Positions 54,504 to 62,917 are shown, numbered from the stretch's first letter. The stretch is 64,000 nucleotides of DNA from Neomoorella stamsii (GCF_002995805.1 NZ_PVXL01000023.1:29813-93812); one strand, 5' to 3'. The notes: generated by a model from the sequence alone, not told the origin. Numbers and translations: made by a program.

Positions 54504-56405
54504 TTGCCTGGGCCGCAAAAACTAATAGTAATAGGCTTAGATGCAGCAGTTCCTGACATAATTGAAGATTTGGTTGCCAGGGGAAAATTGCCGCATTTTA
54601 CCGTGCTGATGGAACGGGGAATTTATAGCCGGGCTTACTATAGCATTCCTGGCGTTACCCCTGTTTGCTGGGCATCCATCATTACCGGCGCTTATCCTGG
54701 TACCCATGGGATTACGGATTTTGCCGTCCACCTTCCGGGTACTCCTTTGGATCAAGCTCAAAATGGCTTCATGTCCGATTTACTTGCAGCGGAAACCATA
54801 TGGCAGGCTGCGGAGAAGGTCGGGAAAAGAAGTATTACTATTAATTTTCCCAGTGCCTGGCCGCCATTGACCAAAGAAGGTATTTGGGTGGCCGGACTGG
54901 GCTCGCCAGCTACGGGATCAATATTTGAAATAAAATCTAGCAGTTGCTTTGTTGGGGGCAAGGCTGGCGCTGCCACCAGGGATAGTACCAGAATAGATTT
55001 TAACGCCCAGGGCGAAGCTCACATCGAAATCAAACCCGATAAAGATTTCCAAGGAGAAGGACCTAAATTTACTTTAGTGGCTCATAAAAGTGCTGTTAAT
55101 GGTTATCACAAATTAGCTATTTTTGACGCTAAAAACAGGGCGGAAGCCGTGGCTACACTAAAAGTAGGGCAGTGGAGTCCATGGTTCCGGAGAGAGTTTA
55201 TTATTAAGGGAGAAGTATGTCCTGGTAGTTTCCGGTTCAAATTAACACAAATGGCGCCGGACCTGAGCAGTTTTAAGCTTTATTGTTCGCAGGTAATGCC
55301 GACTGACCGGTTTACCTACCCCCAAGGAATTAGCGAGGAGCTGGTAGCCAATATCGGGCCAATGTTGGAGAATTGCGGAACCAGGGGTTTTGAACGAGGG
55401 TGGATCGATGAAGAGACGGTGCTGGAAGAAGCCGAGTATAAGGCTAATTGGTTAAGCGATGCCGGTCTATATCTACTTAATCGTTACGATTATGACCTCT
55501 TGTTCTTGAAATGGCACTTTCTTGATCACGTACAGCATACGTTTTGGGGCCGGTTTGACCCCTTATCGCCCTGGTATAATCCAGCAGAAGGGCAAAAGTA
55601 TGCAAGCTTAATAGAAAGAGCCTATCAAATTGCTGATGCTGTAGTAGGAAAAGTTCTTACTCAAGCATCCGCCGAAACCCTGGTAATGGTGGTCTCTGAT
55701 CATGGTCATACACCCCATATGCAAGCTATGTCGATTAACAATTTATTAGCCCAAGCAGGTTATATTTCCTGGCAGCCGAGTGCTGAAGACAGGCCGATAA
55801 TTGATTGGCAAAAAACAGTAGCCTATGCTGGCCCAGATATCGGTCATATTTTTATCAATCTTAAAGGCAGGGATCCAGAAGGCATAGTCCAACCGGGAGA
55901 AGAGTATGAAAAGCTGCAGGAAAAGATTATTCAGCTTTTGTTAGATTTTAAGGATCCAGCAACTGGGCGAAGACCGGTAGAAATAGCGGTCAAAAAAAGA
56001 GAGGCCGCCTTGTTTGGATTGTGGGGTGAGCGTATTGGTGATGTGTTTTATTTAATGAGCCCCGGTTATAGTTGTGCTACTAATTGGTTCCCTTTAACTG
56101 AGGATTTGCAGGTACTGGTACCAATGGGGCCGCAGATACGAGCGGAAGGAGATCATGGCCAATTTAAATTTATCGCTGCTAAATTTCAGAGTGTCCATGG
56201 CAACACACTGCCGACTGCCAGGTTGGGTAAAGGATCTGAGCAAGCTGTCTTTTTATTAGCTGGCCCAGGAGTAAAAAAAGGTTATCGTCGGGAGAAGCCT
56301 ATTCATTTAGTGGATATAGCCCCTACTTTATCATTGTTACTTGGGATTCCTGCACCACGAAATTCCGAAGGCAAAATAATTTATGATGGAATAGATATGG
56401 AATAG
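54504..56405 (+). CDS. alkaline-phosphatase-superfamily phosphoesterase, COG3379-like (copy 4)
   Basis: 633 residues from TTG 54504, six bases after AAGGGGGGG; the open frame extends upstream to 54474, overlapping the broken amidohydrolase. IGLDAAV (D13), T52 (VTPVCWASIITG), GTHGITDF, KWHFLDHVQHTF and VVSDHGHT give the active site; IFINLKGRDPEGIVQPG and LVDIAPTLSLLLG follow. The shared insert has WSPWFRREF, MAPD and YCSQVMPTDRF. Last of four paralogues, all cytoplasmic and all of similar size. Confidence 0.85.
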   Translation: MPGPQKLIVIGLDAAVPDIIEDLVARGKLPHFTVLMERGIYSRAYYSIPGVTPVCWASIITGAYPGTHGITDFAVHLPGTPLDQAQNGFMSDLLAAETIWQAAEKVGKRSITINFPSAWPPLTKEGIWVAGLGSPATGSIFEIKSSSCFVGGKAGAATRDSTRIDFNAQGEAHIEIKPDKDFQGEGPKFTLVAHKSAVNGYHKLAIFDAKNRAEAVATLKVGQWSPWFRREFIIKGEVCPGSFRFKLTQMAPDLSSFKLYCSQVMPTDRFTYPQGISEELVANIGPMLENCGTRGFERGWIDEETVLEEAEYKANWLSDAGLYLLNRYDYDLLFLKWHFLDHVQHTFWGRFDPLSPWYNPAEGQKYASLIERAYQIADAVVGKVLTQASAETLVMVVSDHGHTPHMQAMSINNLLAQAGYISWQPSAEDRPIIDWQKTVAYAGPDIGHIFINLKGRDPEGIVQPGEEYEKLQEKIIQLLLDFKDPATGRRPVEIAVKKREAALFGLWGERIGDVFYLMSPGYSCATNWFPLTEDLQVLVPMGPQIRAEGDHGQFKFIAAKFQSVHGNTLPTARLGKGSEQAVFLLAGPGVKKGYRREKPIHLVDIAPTLSLLLGIPAPRNSEGKIIYDGIDME

Positions 56406-56488
56406 ATTCCTTTCCACCTTACCGTTAAAATGGGTATAGTAGTTACCACCTGCCAGGGGGTGAAAAAGAAATCAAACTAATCTTTGGA

Positions 56489-56502
56489 AGCGATTTATCG
56501 CT
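56489..56502. promoter_or_regulatory. palindromic operator candidate upstream of the DeoC-type gene
   Basis: AGCGAT-TT-ATCGCT, 6-bp perfect arms. A TATAAT (56527-56532) lies 25 bases downstream and the start codon 51 bases downstream. Suggests separate regulation of the aldolase gene; no clear -35 was found. Confidence 0.4.
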
Positions 56503-56552
56503 ACGAGAATTCTATTGTAAGCTAACTATAATAATCCAGGGGGATATTCAAG

Positions 56553-57347
56553 TTGACTTGGGAAGAATATCAAATATTACATCGCCAGGCGCTAGAAATT
56601 TTACACATGGAGTGGCCTCAATTTTTTAATGGGTTGCAGGTTCATAAAGTAACTGAGACTTGGCAAGATGATGTAACCCAAATACCAGCGATAATAGATC
56701 ATACGGCTTTAAAACCTGATACAACGGCTTATATAATAGAGCAACTTTGCCGGGAAGCAATAAAATATAAATTTTATAGTGTCTGCGTTGCGCCATGCTG
56801 GGTCGAGTTGGCTGCTTCAATTTTACGGGGACAAAAAGTGAAAGTTTGTACAGTTATAGGTTTTCCCCATGGTAACACTTTAAAACAGGTAAAAGTATAT
56901 GAGGCCGCAGAAGCGGCTACCATAGGTGCAGATGAATTAGATATGGTTATTAATATTGGCGCTTTAAAGAGCCGCAAACTGAAACTTGTTTTTGAGGAAA
57001 TAACGGCTGTCAGAGAAACGATAGGAAGTAAACCGATTTTAAAGGTTATTTTAGAAACTTCAACATTAGATAACGTGGAAAAAATTATTGGTTCATTAAT
57101 AGCTATTAGAGCTGGGGCTAATTTTGTCAAAACCTCAACAGGCTTCACTGGCGGAGGGGCAACTGTTAGTGATGTGCGATTACTTCGTTGGACTGTAGGC
57201 GGCAAAGTGGGTGTAAAGGCCTCGGGTGGTATAAGAGACCTGGAAACAGCTCTGACTATGGTTCGGGCTGGAGCTAATCGGCTTGGTACAAGTTCGGGTG
57301 TTGTAATAGCCCGGGAGTTTTTTAATAAAAAAGGAGCCAGTTTATAA
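56553..57347 (+). CDS. deoC: deoxyribose-phosphate aldolase (DeoC family) with N-terminal extension
   Basis: 264 residues from TTG 56553 behind CCAGGGGGAT. The class I aldolase set is complete: D130 (ADELDMVINIG), Schiff-base K193 (FVKTSTGF) and K222 (VKASGGIRD). DeoC splits 2-deoxyribose-5-phosphate into glyceraldehyde-3-phosphate and acetaldehyde. About 45 extra residues precede the usual start of the barrel (IDHTALKPD), longer than in typical DeoC. Closes the second salvage block; a related deoxy sugar phosphate could be the true substrate. Confidence 0.88.
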   Translation: MTWEEYQILHRQALEILHMEWPQFFNGLQVHKVTETWQDDVTQIPAIIDHTALKPDTTAYIIEQLCREAIKYKFYSVCVAPCWVELAASILRGQKVKVCTVIGFPHGNTLKQVKVYEAAEAATIGADELDMVINIGALKSRKLKLVFEEITAVRETIGSKPILKVILETSTLDNVEKIIGSLIAIRAGANFVKTSTGFTGGGATVSDVRLLRWTVGGKVGVKASGGIRDLETALTMVRAGANRLGTSSGVVIAREFFNKKGASL

Positions 57348-57380
57348 GTTAGCATAAACTAGCCTCGACACCCTCTTGCT

Positions 57381-57407
57381 AAAAAAATTGGCAGGCAGCA
57401 GCCTGCC
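57381..57407 (-). terminator. rho-independent terminator of the murJ-murT-gatD operon
   Basis: Read on the minus strand, GGCAGGC-TGCT-GCCTGCC is followed by AATTTTTTTA. Plus-strand arms are 57390-57396 and 57401-57407. No T-run follows on the plus strand, so it does not clearly end deoC. Confidence 0.88.
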
Positions 57408-57472
57408 AGCGTGGTAACACTCTGGTTAGAAAGTTAGATCAAGCTGGTCTTACTGGTGGTAAATTGATGGTT

Positions 57473-58213
57473 TTACCATTTTCCTTTAGTGGGCAAAAAG
57501 CGCCGGTAGACCGCTTCATTAACGGCCAGTTCCAGGGAATCATCAAGGGGCGGTAGATCTACTGCCCCGTAACGACGCTGCAGGGCCAGCCGGAGGAGGT
57601 AATCGGCCAGGTGCGGGTTCTTACTCAATAAAGGGCCGTGGAGGTAGGTGCCGATGGCGTTCCGGTAGCGGGCACCTTCCGTCTGGTCGGTGCCGTTGTT
57701 GCCATCGCCGTAAATTACCCGGCCCAGGGGCCGGGCTCCCTTCAGGAAAGTGCGGCCGCCGTGGTTTTCAAAGCCAATCACCGGCCGGTCCGCACCTAAC
57801 TCCTCCACCTGGATGGCAATATTACCCTTCAAGCGTTTGCTGCCGGCTTCGGTATAGGCAGCAAAAAGGCCTACGCCGGGTAATGTTTCCCCTGTACTGG
57901 TGCGGTAATACTCGCCGAGGAGCTGGTAGCCGCCGCAGATGGCCAGCAGGGCGGCGCCTGCTTCTACCGCCTCTTTGAGCCAGGGACCTTTTGCAACTAA
58001 ATCGGCACTGGCCACCCCCTGCTCCTGGTCGGGGCCGCCACCCAGGAAGAAAAGGTCATAGGCCTTCGGGTCCAGCTTATCCCCCAGGGAGATCTGGGTC
58101 ACTTCCACTTCAATACCCCGCCACTCGGCCCGGCGGCGAAGGATTAAGACATTACCTCGGTCGCCGTAGAGGTTAAGGAGTTCCGGATAGAGATGGCAGA
58201 GGCGTAACTTCAC
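57473..58213 (-). CDS. gatD: lipid II isoglutaminyl synthase glutaminase subunit GatD
   Basis: 246 residues, a class I glutamine amidotransferase of the CobB/CobQ type. The nucleophile is C93 (LLAICGGYQLLG) and the histidine lies in the late TYLHGPLLSKNP segment. With MurT it amidates the glutamate of lipid II to isoglutamine, needed for efficient cross-linking. Overlaps murT by 41 bases. Confidence 0.93.
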   Translation of the reverse strand: MKLRLCHLYPELLNLYGDRGNVLILRRRAEWRGIEVEVTQISLGDKLDPKAYDLFFLGGGPDQEQGVASADLVAKGPWLKEAVEAGAALLAICGGYQLLGEYYRTSTGETLPGVGLFAAYTEAGSKRLKGNIAIQVEELGADRPVIGFENHGGRTFLKGARPLGRVIYGDGNNGTDQTEGARYRNAIGTYLHGPLLSKNPHLADYLLRLALQRRYGAVDLPPLDDSLELAVNEAVYRRFLPTKGKW

Positions 58214-59540
58214 TGACAGCCCCCCTTGCTTTAAGGATGCGGCGGTAAAGGGCCAGGTTGGTATAGGTACAGAGAATCAGGCCTTCGTCGACTGGTTCTC
58301 CCAGTAAAAAGTCGACGCTTTCTTCCTGGTCGGGGATAACCTTCAGGTCCGCCTCTTTTACCCCCTGGTATTTGAGACAAAGGGCCATATCACCGGCCCG
58401 CAGGCCGGCACAGATAATCCGGTGGTAAGGAGCCTGTAACAAGGGACTGATATCGGCATCCCAGAGCCAGGAGACGTCGCGGCCGTCGGCGGCCAGGTCA
58501 TTGATGGCCAGGAGATAGGTCGCTTTCCCGCGGCCGGCAGTCAGGGTTTTTAAGGCCACGCTCAAGCCGGTAGGATTTTTTACTAACATCAGGGTCAATC
58601 GTTTATCCCTGAGGCTAAAAGTTTCAGCCCGGCCCTGGCCCGGGAGGAAGGTCGCCACCACCCGGGCAATGGTTGCCGGGTCAATCTTTAATAGCAGGGC
58701 GACACTGGCAGCGGCCAGAACATTGTAGACATTATAAATCCCGGGCATAGGGGTCCGGAGGGCCAGTTTTCCGGCCGGGTAAACCAGGTCAAACCGGGCG
58801 CCCGCGGAACTTAGCTCTAATTCCCGGGCTTCATAATCGGCCGGGGGGCGGCTGTAGGAACACTGCGGGCAGTAATAATTCCCCAGGTGGCTGTAATGGT
58901 AGAAATTAAACTGGAGGGGCCGGCGGCAGCGGGGACAGATATGGCCTTCCAGGACTTCACTGGTTGTCGCCTGGCTCCAGGGGGTCCGGGCCAGGCCAAA
59001 GTAGCGGACCTTCCCCCTTCCCGGGCCTAGGGAAGTGACCAGGGAATCATCGGCGTTAAGGAACAGAGTGGCCGCCGGGATGGCTGCCAGGGCGCGGCTG
59101 ATGGCCGCTGCCAGTTGTTCCAGCTCATGGTAGCGGTCTAATTGGTCCCGCAATAAGTTGGTGATGATTACCAACCCGGCTTTAACCTGCCGGGTAACCA
59201 GGCCCAGGGTGCCTTCATCTACTTCCAGGACAGCAACTTCCCCCCGCCGGGCCAGGAGAGCCGTGGCCACGCCGGCCGGCATATTAGCCCCTTCGCTGTT
59301 GTGAACCACCTTTAACCCGGCAGCCCGTAAAATACTGGCCAGGAGGTTGGTGGTCGTCGTCTTGCCGTTGGTCCCGGTAACGATGATAACTTTTTCATAC
59401 CTGGATGTTAAACGGCCCATTAACTGCGGGTCAATCTTCAGCGCTAGATAGCCCGGCAGGGAGGTACCTCCCCTTTTTAACCAGCGAAATAGCAGGGCTA
59501 CCAGGCGGCCAATCCAAAGGGCCAGGAAAGCTCGGAGCAT
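58173..59540 (-). CDS. murT: lipid II isoglutaminyl synthase subunit MurT
   Basis: 455 residues. Mur-ligase P-loop VTGTNGKTTTTN, an inserted four-cysteine zinc ribbon (CPRCRRP and YYCPQCSY) typical of MurT, and a C-terminal DUF1727-type domain. It activates the lipid II glutamate with ATP, receiving ammonia from GatD. Fourteen bases downstream of murJ's stop, so one wall-synthesis operon. Confidence 0.93.
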   Translation of the reverse strand: MLRAFLALWIGRLVALLFRWLKRGGTSLPGYLALKIDPQLMGRLTSRYEKVIIVTGTNGKTTTTNLLASILRAAGLKVVHNSEGANMPAGVATALLARRGEVAVLEVDEGTLGLVTRQVKAGLVIITNLLRDQLDRYHELEQLAAAISRALAAIPAATLFLNADDSLVTSLGPGRGKVRYFGLARTPWSQATTSEVLEGHICPRCRRPLQFNFYHYSHLGNYYCPQCSYSRPPADYEARELELSSAGARFDLVYPAGKLALRTPMPGIYNVYNVLAAASVALLLKIDPATIARVVATFLPGQGRAETFSLRDKRLTLMLVKNPTGLSVALKTLTAGRGKATYLLAINDLAADGRDVSWLWDADISPLLQAPYHRIICAGLRAGDMALCLKYQGVKEADLKVIPDQEESVDFLLGEPVDEGLILCTYTNLALYRRILKARGAVSEVTPLPSLSGTP

Positions 59541-59553
59541 ATTTTCACCCCAC

Positions 59554-61143
59554 TTAACCCGTTGCGGCCCGGGAACGGTGCAGGCGGCGGCTGAGGATAT
59601 TTAGAAACATGGCCAGCTCCTCCATACGCAACAACCACGTCAGGCCGCCATAACTTAAAACCCCCAGGGTAATCAGCAGGGCCAGCTCCAGCCCTTCCCG
59701 CACCAGGAGGGGCCAGGTTACCGGGAGCAGAATATAAGCGGACGCCAGGGTCAGGAGAAGGCCCATGACCAGAGCTGCCAGGAGACTTTTCATAGAAGTT
59801 TGCAGCAACCGGCGACCTTCCAGGGAGGTTTGCACCTTGCGCCGCAGGTAATAGAGCAGCAGGGCGACGTTGACGCAACCGGCCAGGGAGTAGGCCAGGG
59901 CCAGGCCGCGGATGCCGAAGGCCGGTCCCAGGGTAAAGTTCAAGGCGGTGCCCGCTACCAGGGTAACCAGGCCGATTTTCAGGGGAGTTACCGTATCCTG
60001 GGTGGCATAGAAGGCCCGGCTCAAAATCTCATAGGCACCATAGGCCGTTATACCCAGGGAGTAAAAGACCAGGGCTTCGGTAGTGGCCAGGGTGTCGGCA
60101 CTGGTAAAGCGGCCATGTTGGAAGAGAACCCTGACCACCGGTTGCCCCAGGGCAATTAGACCCACCGTGGCCGGGATGGAGATGAAAACCACGGCCCTTA
60201 AAGAGCCCGACAGGTAACGGGTAAAGGAACTATAATCCCGCTCCATGGCAATACGGGTCAGGGCCGGTAGAAGGGCAATTCCCATGGATGATGCAAAGAG
60301 GATGGGCACCAGCACCACCCGGCTGGAGATAGTCAGGGCATTAATGGAACCCCGGGGCAGGTAGGAGGCAATGAAAGTCTGGTTAAAGAAAAGGTTTAAC
60401 TGGGCAATGGAAAGGCCAATGGTTACCGGCAGCATTAGTTTAAAAATCCTACGAATGCCTGGATTCTTAAGGTCCAGGACCAGCCGGTAGCGGGGCTTAA
60501 GGTGCCATACTCCCCAGACCTGCACCAGGAAATTCAGGGCCGCGCCAATCAGGGTAGAAATGGCAAAGGCGGCAATGCTGTATTTACCGGCCAGGGCGAG
60601 GCCAAAAACTATAATGGCAGCGTTATATACCAGGGGGCCAATGGCCGTGCCTATAAAGGACTGGTAGGCGTACTCTGTCCCCATTAAGACCCCATTCAGA
60701 CAGTGAAAAAGGATGGCCAGAAGGACAATCCGGGTCAGATAGGCGGTATAAGCCACTTGATCAGCATCAAAGCCCGGGGCTATCAGGTGTACCAGCCAGG
60801 GAGCCCAGATCATCCCCAGGATTACGGCTACTCCTACCAGGGTCAGGACCAGATTAAAGGCAATGCTTACTGTCTGCCAGACGGCATCTTCATTCTCTTC
60901 CGCCAGGTAACTGGCCAGTACCGGGATAAAGGCCGAGCTAACCCCGCCGCCCACCAGAATTAAATAGATAGTATCCGGGATAACAAAGGAGGTATTGAGC
61001 ATGTCGGTCAGCTGATTCTGGCCAAACAGGGCGGAAATAGCTGTGTTGCGTAAAAAACCAAGAATCCGTGACACGCCGGCAGCCAGGCTCATGATAGCTA
61101 CTGAGCGGGCCAGTCCCATTGTCCCTCGTTCTGCCACTTTCAC
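59554..61143 (-). CDS. murJ: lipid II flippase MurJ
   Basis: 529 residues, about 14 membrane helices of the MATE/MOP fold. SRILGFLRNTAISALFGQ at the start and the LPRGSINALTISSRVVLVP segment fit MurJ. It moves lipid II across the membrane, consistent with its place before murT-gatD. GTG 61143 start after AAAAAGGAAAC. Confidence 0.92.
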   Translation of the reverse strand: MKVAERGTMGLARSVAIMSLAAGVSRILGFLRNTAISALFGQNQLTDMLNTSFVIPDTIYLILVGGGVSSAFIPVLASYLAEENEDAVWQTVSIAFNLVLTLVGVAVILGMIWAPWLVHLIAPGFDADQVAYTAYLTRIVLLAILFHCLNGVLMGTEYAYQSFIGTAIGPLVYNAAIIVFGLALAGKYSIAAFAISTLIGAALNFLVQVWGVWHLKPRYRLVLDLKNPGIRRIFKLMLPVTIGLSIAQLNLFFNQTFIASYLPRGSINALTISSRVVLVPILFASSMGIALLPALTRIAMERDYSSFTRYLSGSLRAVVFISIPATVGLIALGQPVVRVLFQHGRFTSADTLATTEALVFYSLGITAYGAYEILSRAFYATQDTVTPLKIGLVTLVAGTALNFTLGPAFGIRGLALAYSLAGCVNVALLLYYLRRKVQTSLEGRRLLQTSMKSLLAALVMGLLLTLASAYILLPVTWPLLVREGLELALLITLGVLSYGGLTWLLRMEELAMFLNILSRRLHRSRAATG

Positions 61144-61272
61144 GTTTCCTTTTTATTTTGCATTGTTGACACACTACCTGTATTTTAATCCTTTGGGATA
61201 TAAAAAGGAAGCCTTAGTGTGATAGAAAGTATGACGGAAAGGGAAGGCAATTTGACATAACGTGCTTCCTGG

Positions 61273-61289
61273 AGGTAAATAATTTACCT
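61273..61289. promoter_or_regulatory. 17-bp perfect palindrome upstream of cotF-like gene
   Basis: AGGTAAAT-A-ATTTACCT, 8-bp perfect arms around one base, 57 bases before the start codon. It could bind a dimeric regulator. CATAATAA (61300-61307) downstream resembles a sporulation sigma factor -10, but no matching -35 is clear. Confidence 0.45.
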
Positions 61290-61345
61290 GAGAGCTGGAC
61301 ATAATAACTTTCGACCCAAACTATCTTTTTCAGGAGGAGATTTTT

Positions 61346-61912
61346 ATGGTGGCCCAGTACGGCGCCCATGAAGTAATGGAAATCCATGAAGTTTTGAGCG
61401 ACACTATCGATGGGATCAATCAATTCCAGTTGTACCGCCCCCACGTCAAAGACCACCAGCTCCGTTCTATCCTGGACAAACAGCTGCAATTTATGACCCA
61501 GGAGTACAATAACATGGTTCAAGCCATCAACCAGCGCGGTATCACCCAGGCGGTGCCTTACCGCGTACCCCGAACGGCTACCCCGGTTTACGGCTTAAAT
61601 AACCCGGAAACCCAAACGCCGAATACCTCTATTCACGAAATGGATGACCGGGATGTAGCCAGCGGCATGCTGGGATGCCATAAGGCTTCAGCAGCCTTTA
61701 GAATGATGGCTTCCTTAGAATGTGCCGACCTGGAACTGCGGCGGATGATCCAGCAGGGGGCCATTAACTGCGCCGAGCAGGCTTATGAAGTATGGCAGTA
61801 CATGAATCAAAAAGGCTATTACCAGGTACCGACCATGAAGGACGTAACGACAAGCACCATGATTAATACTTATAGCCCAGCCAATATAGGCCAGATAAGG
61901 CAGTATCAGTAA
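61346..61912 (+). CDS. CotF-type spore coat protein
   Basis: 188 residues, largely helical: HEVMEIHEVLSDTIDGINQFQLY at the start and MASLECADLELRRMIQQG in the middle match the coat F / ferritin-like coat family. Rich in Gln, Met and Tyr. It points to an endospore former. CAGGAGGAGA lies upstream of the ATG. Single gene with its own terminator. Confidence 0.9.
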   Translation: MVAQYGAHEVMEIHEVLSDTIDGINQFQLYRPHVKDHQLRSILDKQLQFMTQEYNNMVQAINQRGITQAVPYRVPRTATPVYGLNNPETQTPNTSIHEMDDRDVASGMLGCHKASAAFRMMASLECADLELRRMIQQGAINCAEQAYEVWQYMNQKGYYQVPTMKDVTTSTMINTYSPANIGQIRQYQ

Positions 61913-61962
61913 TAAACCGCGCTATTCTGTGCGCAACCGCTGTCCCCTTAGACATGCAAAAA

Positions 61963-61996
61963 CGCCCCGCCTGCTAGTAGTAGGCAGGGCTTTTTT
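61963..61996 (+). terminator. rho-independent terminator after cotF-like gene
   Basis: GCCC-C-GCCT (61965-61971 region) pairs with AGGC-A-GGGC (61983-61990), followed by six T and then ATTT. The A-rich side upstream makes it potentially active on both strands. Confidence 0.85.
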
Positions 61997-62156
61997 ATTT
62001 CCAGTAGATTTCTAAGTCAATACTGACTTCTCCATGGAGCTTATAAACCCTTGCAAGCTTTTCCCGCTCGGTGTAAACTGTAACCAGTTCATCTAATCCA
62101 GTCAGATCATAATTAGAGGTGGGGCATCCCGCTTCAGCCAGATGTCTTGCATGCCC
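61995..62156 (-). pseudogene. possible C-terminal gene fragment, unidentified
   Basis: On the minus strand an open frame of 53 codons without a start codon begins after a TGA at 62157-62159 and ends at TAA 61995-61997. It reads HARHLAEAGCPTSNYDLTGL then DELVTVYTEREKLARVYKLH and a final IYW, with natural-looking codon use. It may be the tail of a lost gene. No family recognised. The rest of the 62157-62308 gap holds the repeats listed separately. Confidence 0.3.
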
Positions 62157-62190
62157 TCAGGCCTTTACCGTTGCGGAAAGTCTTTATTAT

Positions 62191-62234
62191 CTTAAGAACT
62201 TCTTAACATTTTCTCGATAATATCCTGAGACTCC
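62191..62234 (+). promoter_or_regulatory. phased 11-bp direct repeats, OmpR-family response-regulator box
   Basis: Four consecutive 11-base units: CTTAAGAACTT, CTTAACATTTT, CTCGATAATAT and CCTGAGACTCC. The first two share CTTAA-A; units two to four decay. TTAAGA-N5-TTAACA spacing is the pattern bound by PhoP/OmpR-type winged-helix dimers. The first two units also contain a 15-bp palindrome, TTAAGAA-C-TTCTTAA (62192-62206). A TATGCT -10-like hexamer follows at 62240-62245. The regulator encoded at 63015 is the obvious candidate. Confidence 0.55.
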
Positions 62235-62308
62235 TAGGGTATGCTATTCCTAAACCAAGAAACAACAGGCCTGGTTGTTTCGAGAAAAAAAGAAAGGGAT
62301 GATGTAAG

Positions 62309-62884
62309 GTGACGAAGGGCAAAAAGATACTGGCTGCTGTGGCAGCCCCCCTGGTCCTGGGAGGATTCCTGGTGGCAACCCAGCCCGGGTCTTCCCTGGC
62401 AGCCGAAGGTACCCCAGTTCAGTCCACCCAGACTACTTATGGTCCAGGTTTAGGCTTGGGGTTGGGGCGAGCCCAGGGAGGAATGCTCGGTATACTCAGC
62501 AAAATCCTGGGCCTGGACCTGGCAGACCTAAGGGCCGAGCGCCAGGCGGGTAAATCCATAGCCGGGATTGCCGCTGAACACGGGATTAGTAAAGACCAGC
62601 TGGTAGACACGATAACGGCTGAACGGCAAAAGCTCCTGGATGAAAAGGTGGCCGCCGGCCAGATAACCCCGGAGCAGGCCAGTTACTGCCTGGAAAACAT
62701 GCAGGAGAGGATTGGGCAGAACCTTGAACGGACGACAGTTGGTCCCAATGGCCAGGGCCGTGGCGGCTGGAAGGCCGGTGCCCCGGGCAATAGCGGAGCC
62801 CGCCAGGGGATGCAGGCTGGGCCAAGGGGGCGGGCCGGCCAGGGTGCAGGCTTTGGCCGCGGCCAGGCTAGCAGTCAACAGTAA
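62309..62884 (+). CDS. small secreted Gly/Arg/Gln-rich protein
   Basis: 191 residues from GTG 62309. A signal peptide (about 1-31, ending SLAAEG) leads to two short helix pairs: LGLDLADLRAERQAGKSIAG with AAEHGISKDQLVDT, and ITPEQASYCLENMQERIG. These resemble DUF2680/YckD-type exported proteins. The last 55 residues are low-complexity glycine, arginine and glutamine. Function unknown; the phased repeats upstream and adjacency to a two-component system suggest envelope-stress control. Confidence 0.8.
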   Translation: MTKGKKILAAVAAPLVLGGFLVATQPGSSLAAEGTPVQSTQTTYGPGLGLGLGRAQGGMLGILSKILGLDLADLRAERQAGKSIAGIAAEHGISKDQLVDTITAERQKLLDEKVAAGQITPEQASYCLENMQERIGQNLERTTVGPNGQGRGGWKAGAPGNSGARQGMQAGPRGRAGQGAGFGRGQASSQQ

Positions 62885-62917
62885 CCTGTACGGGTAGTTT
62901 TAACCATCATTGTGTCT

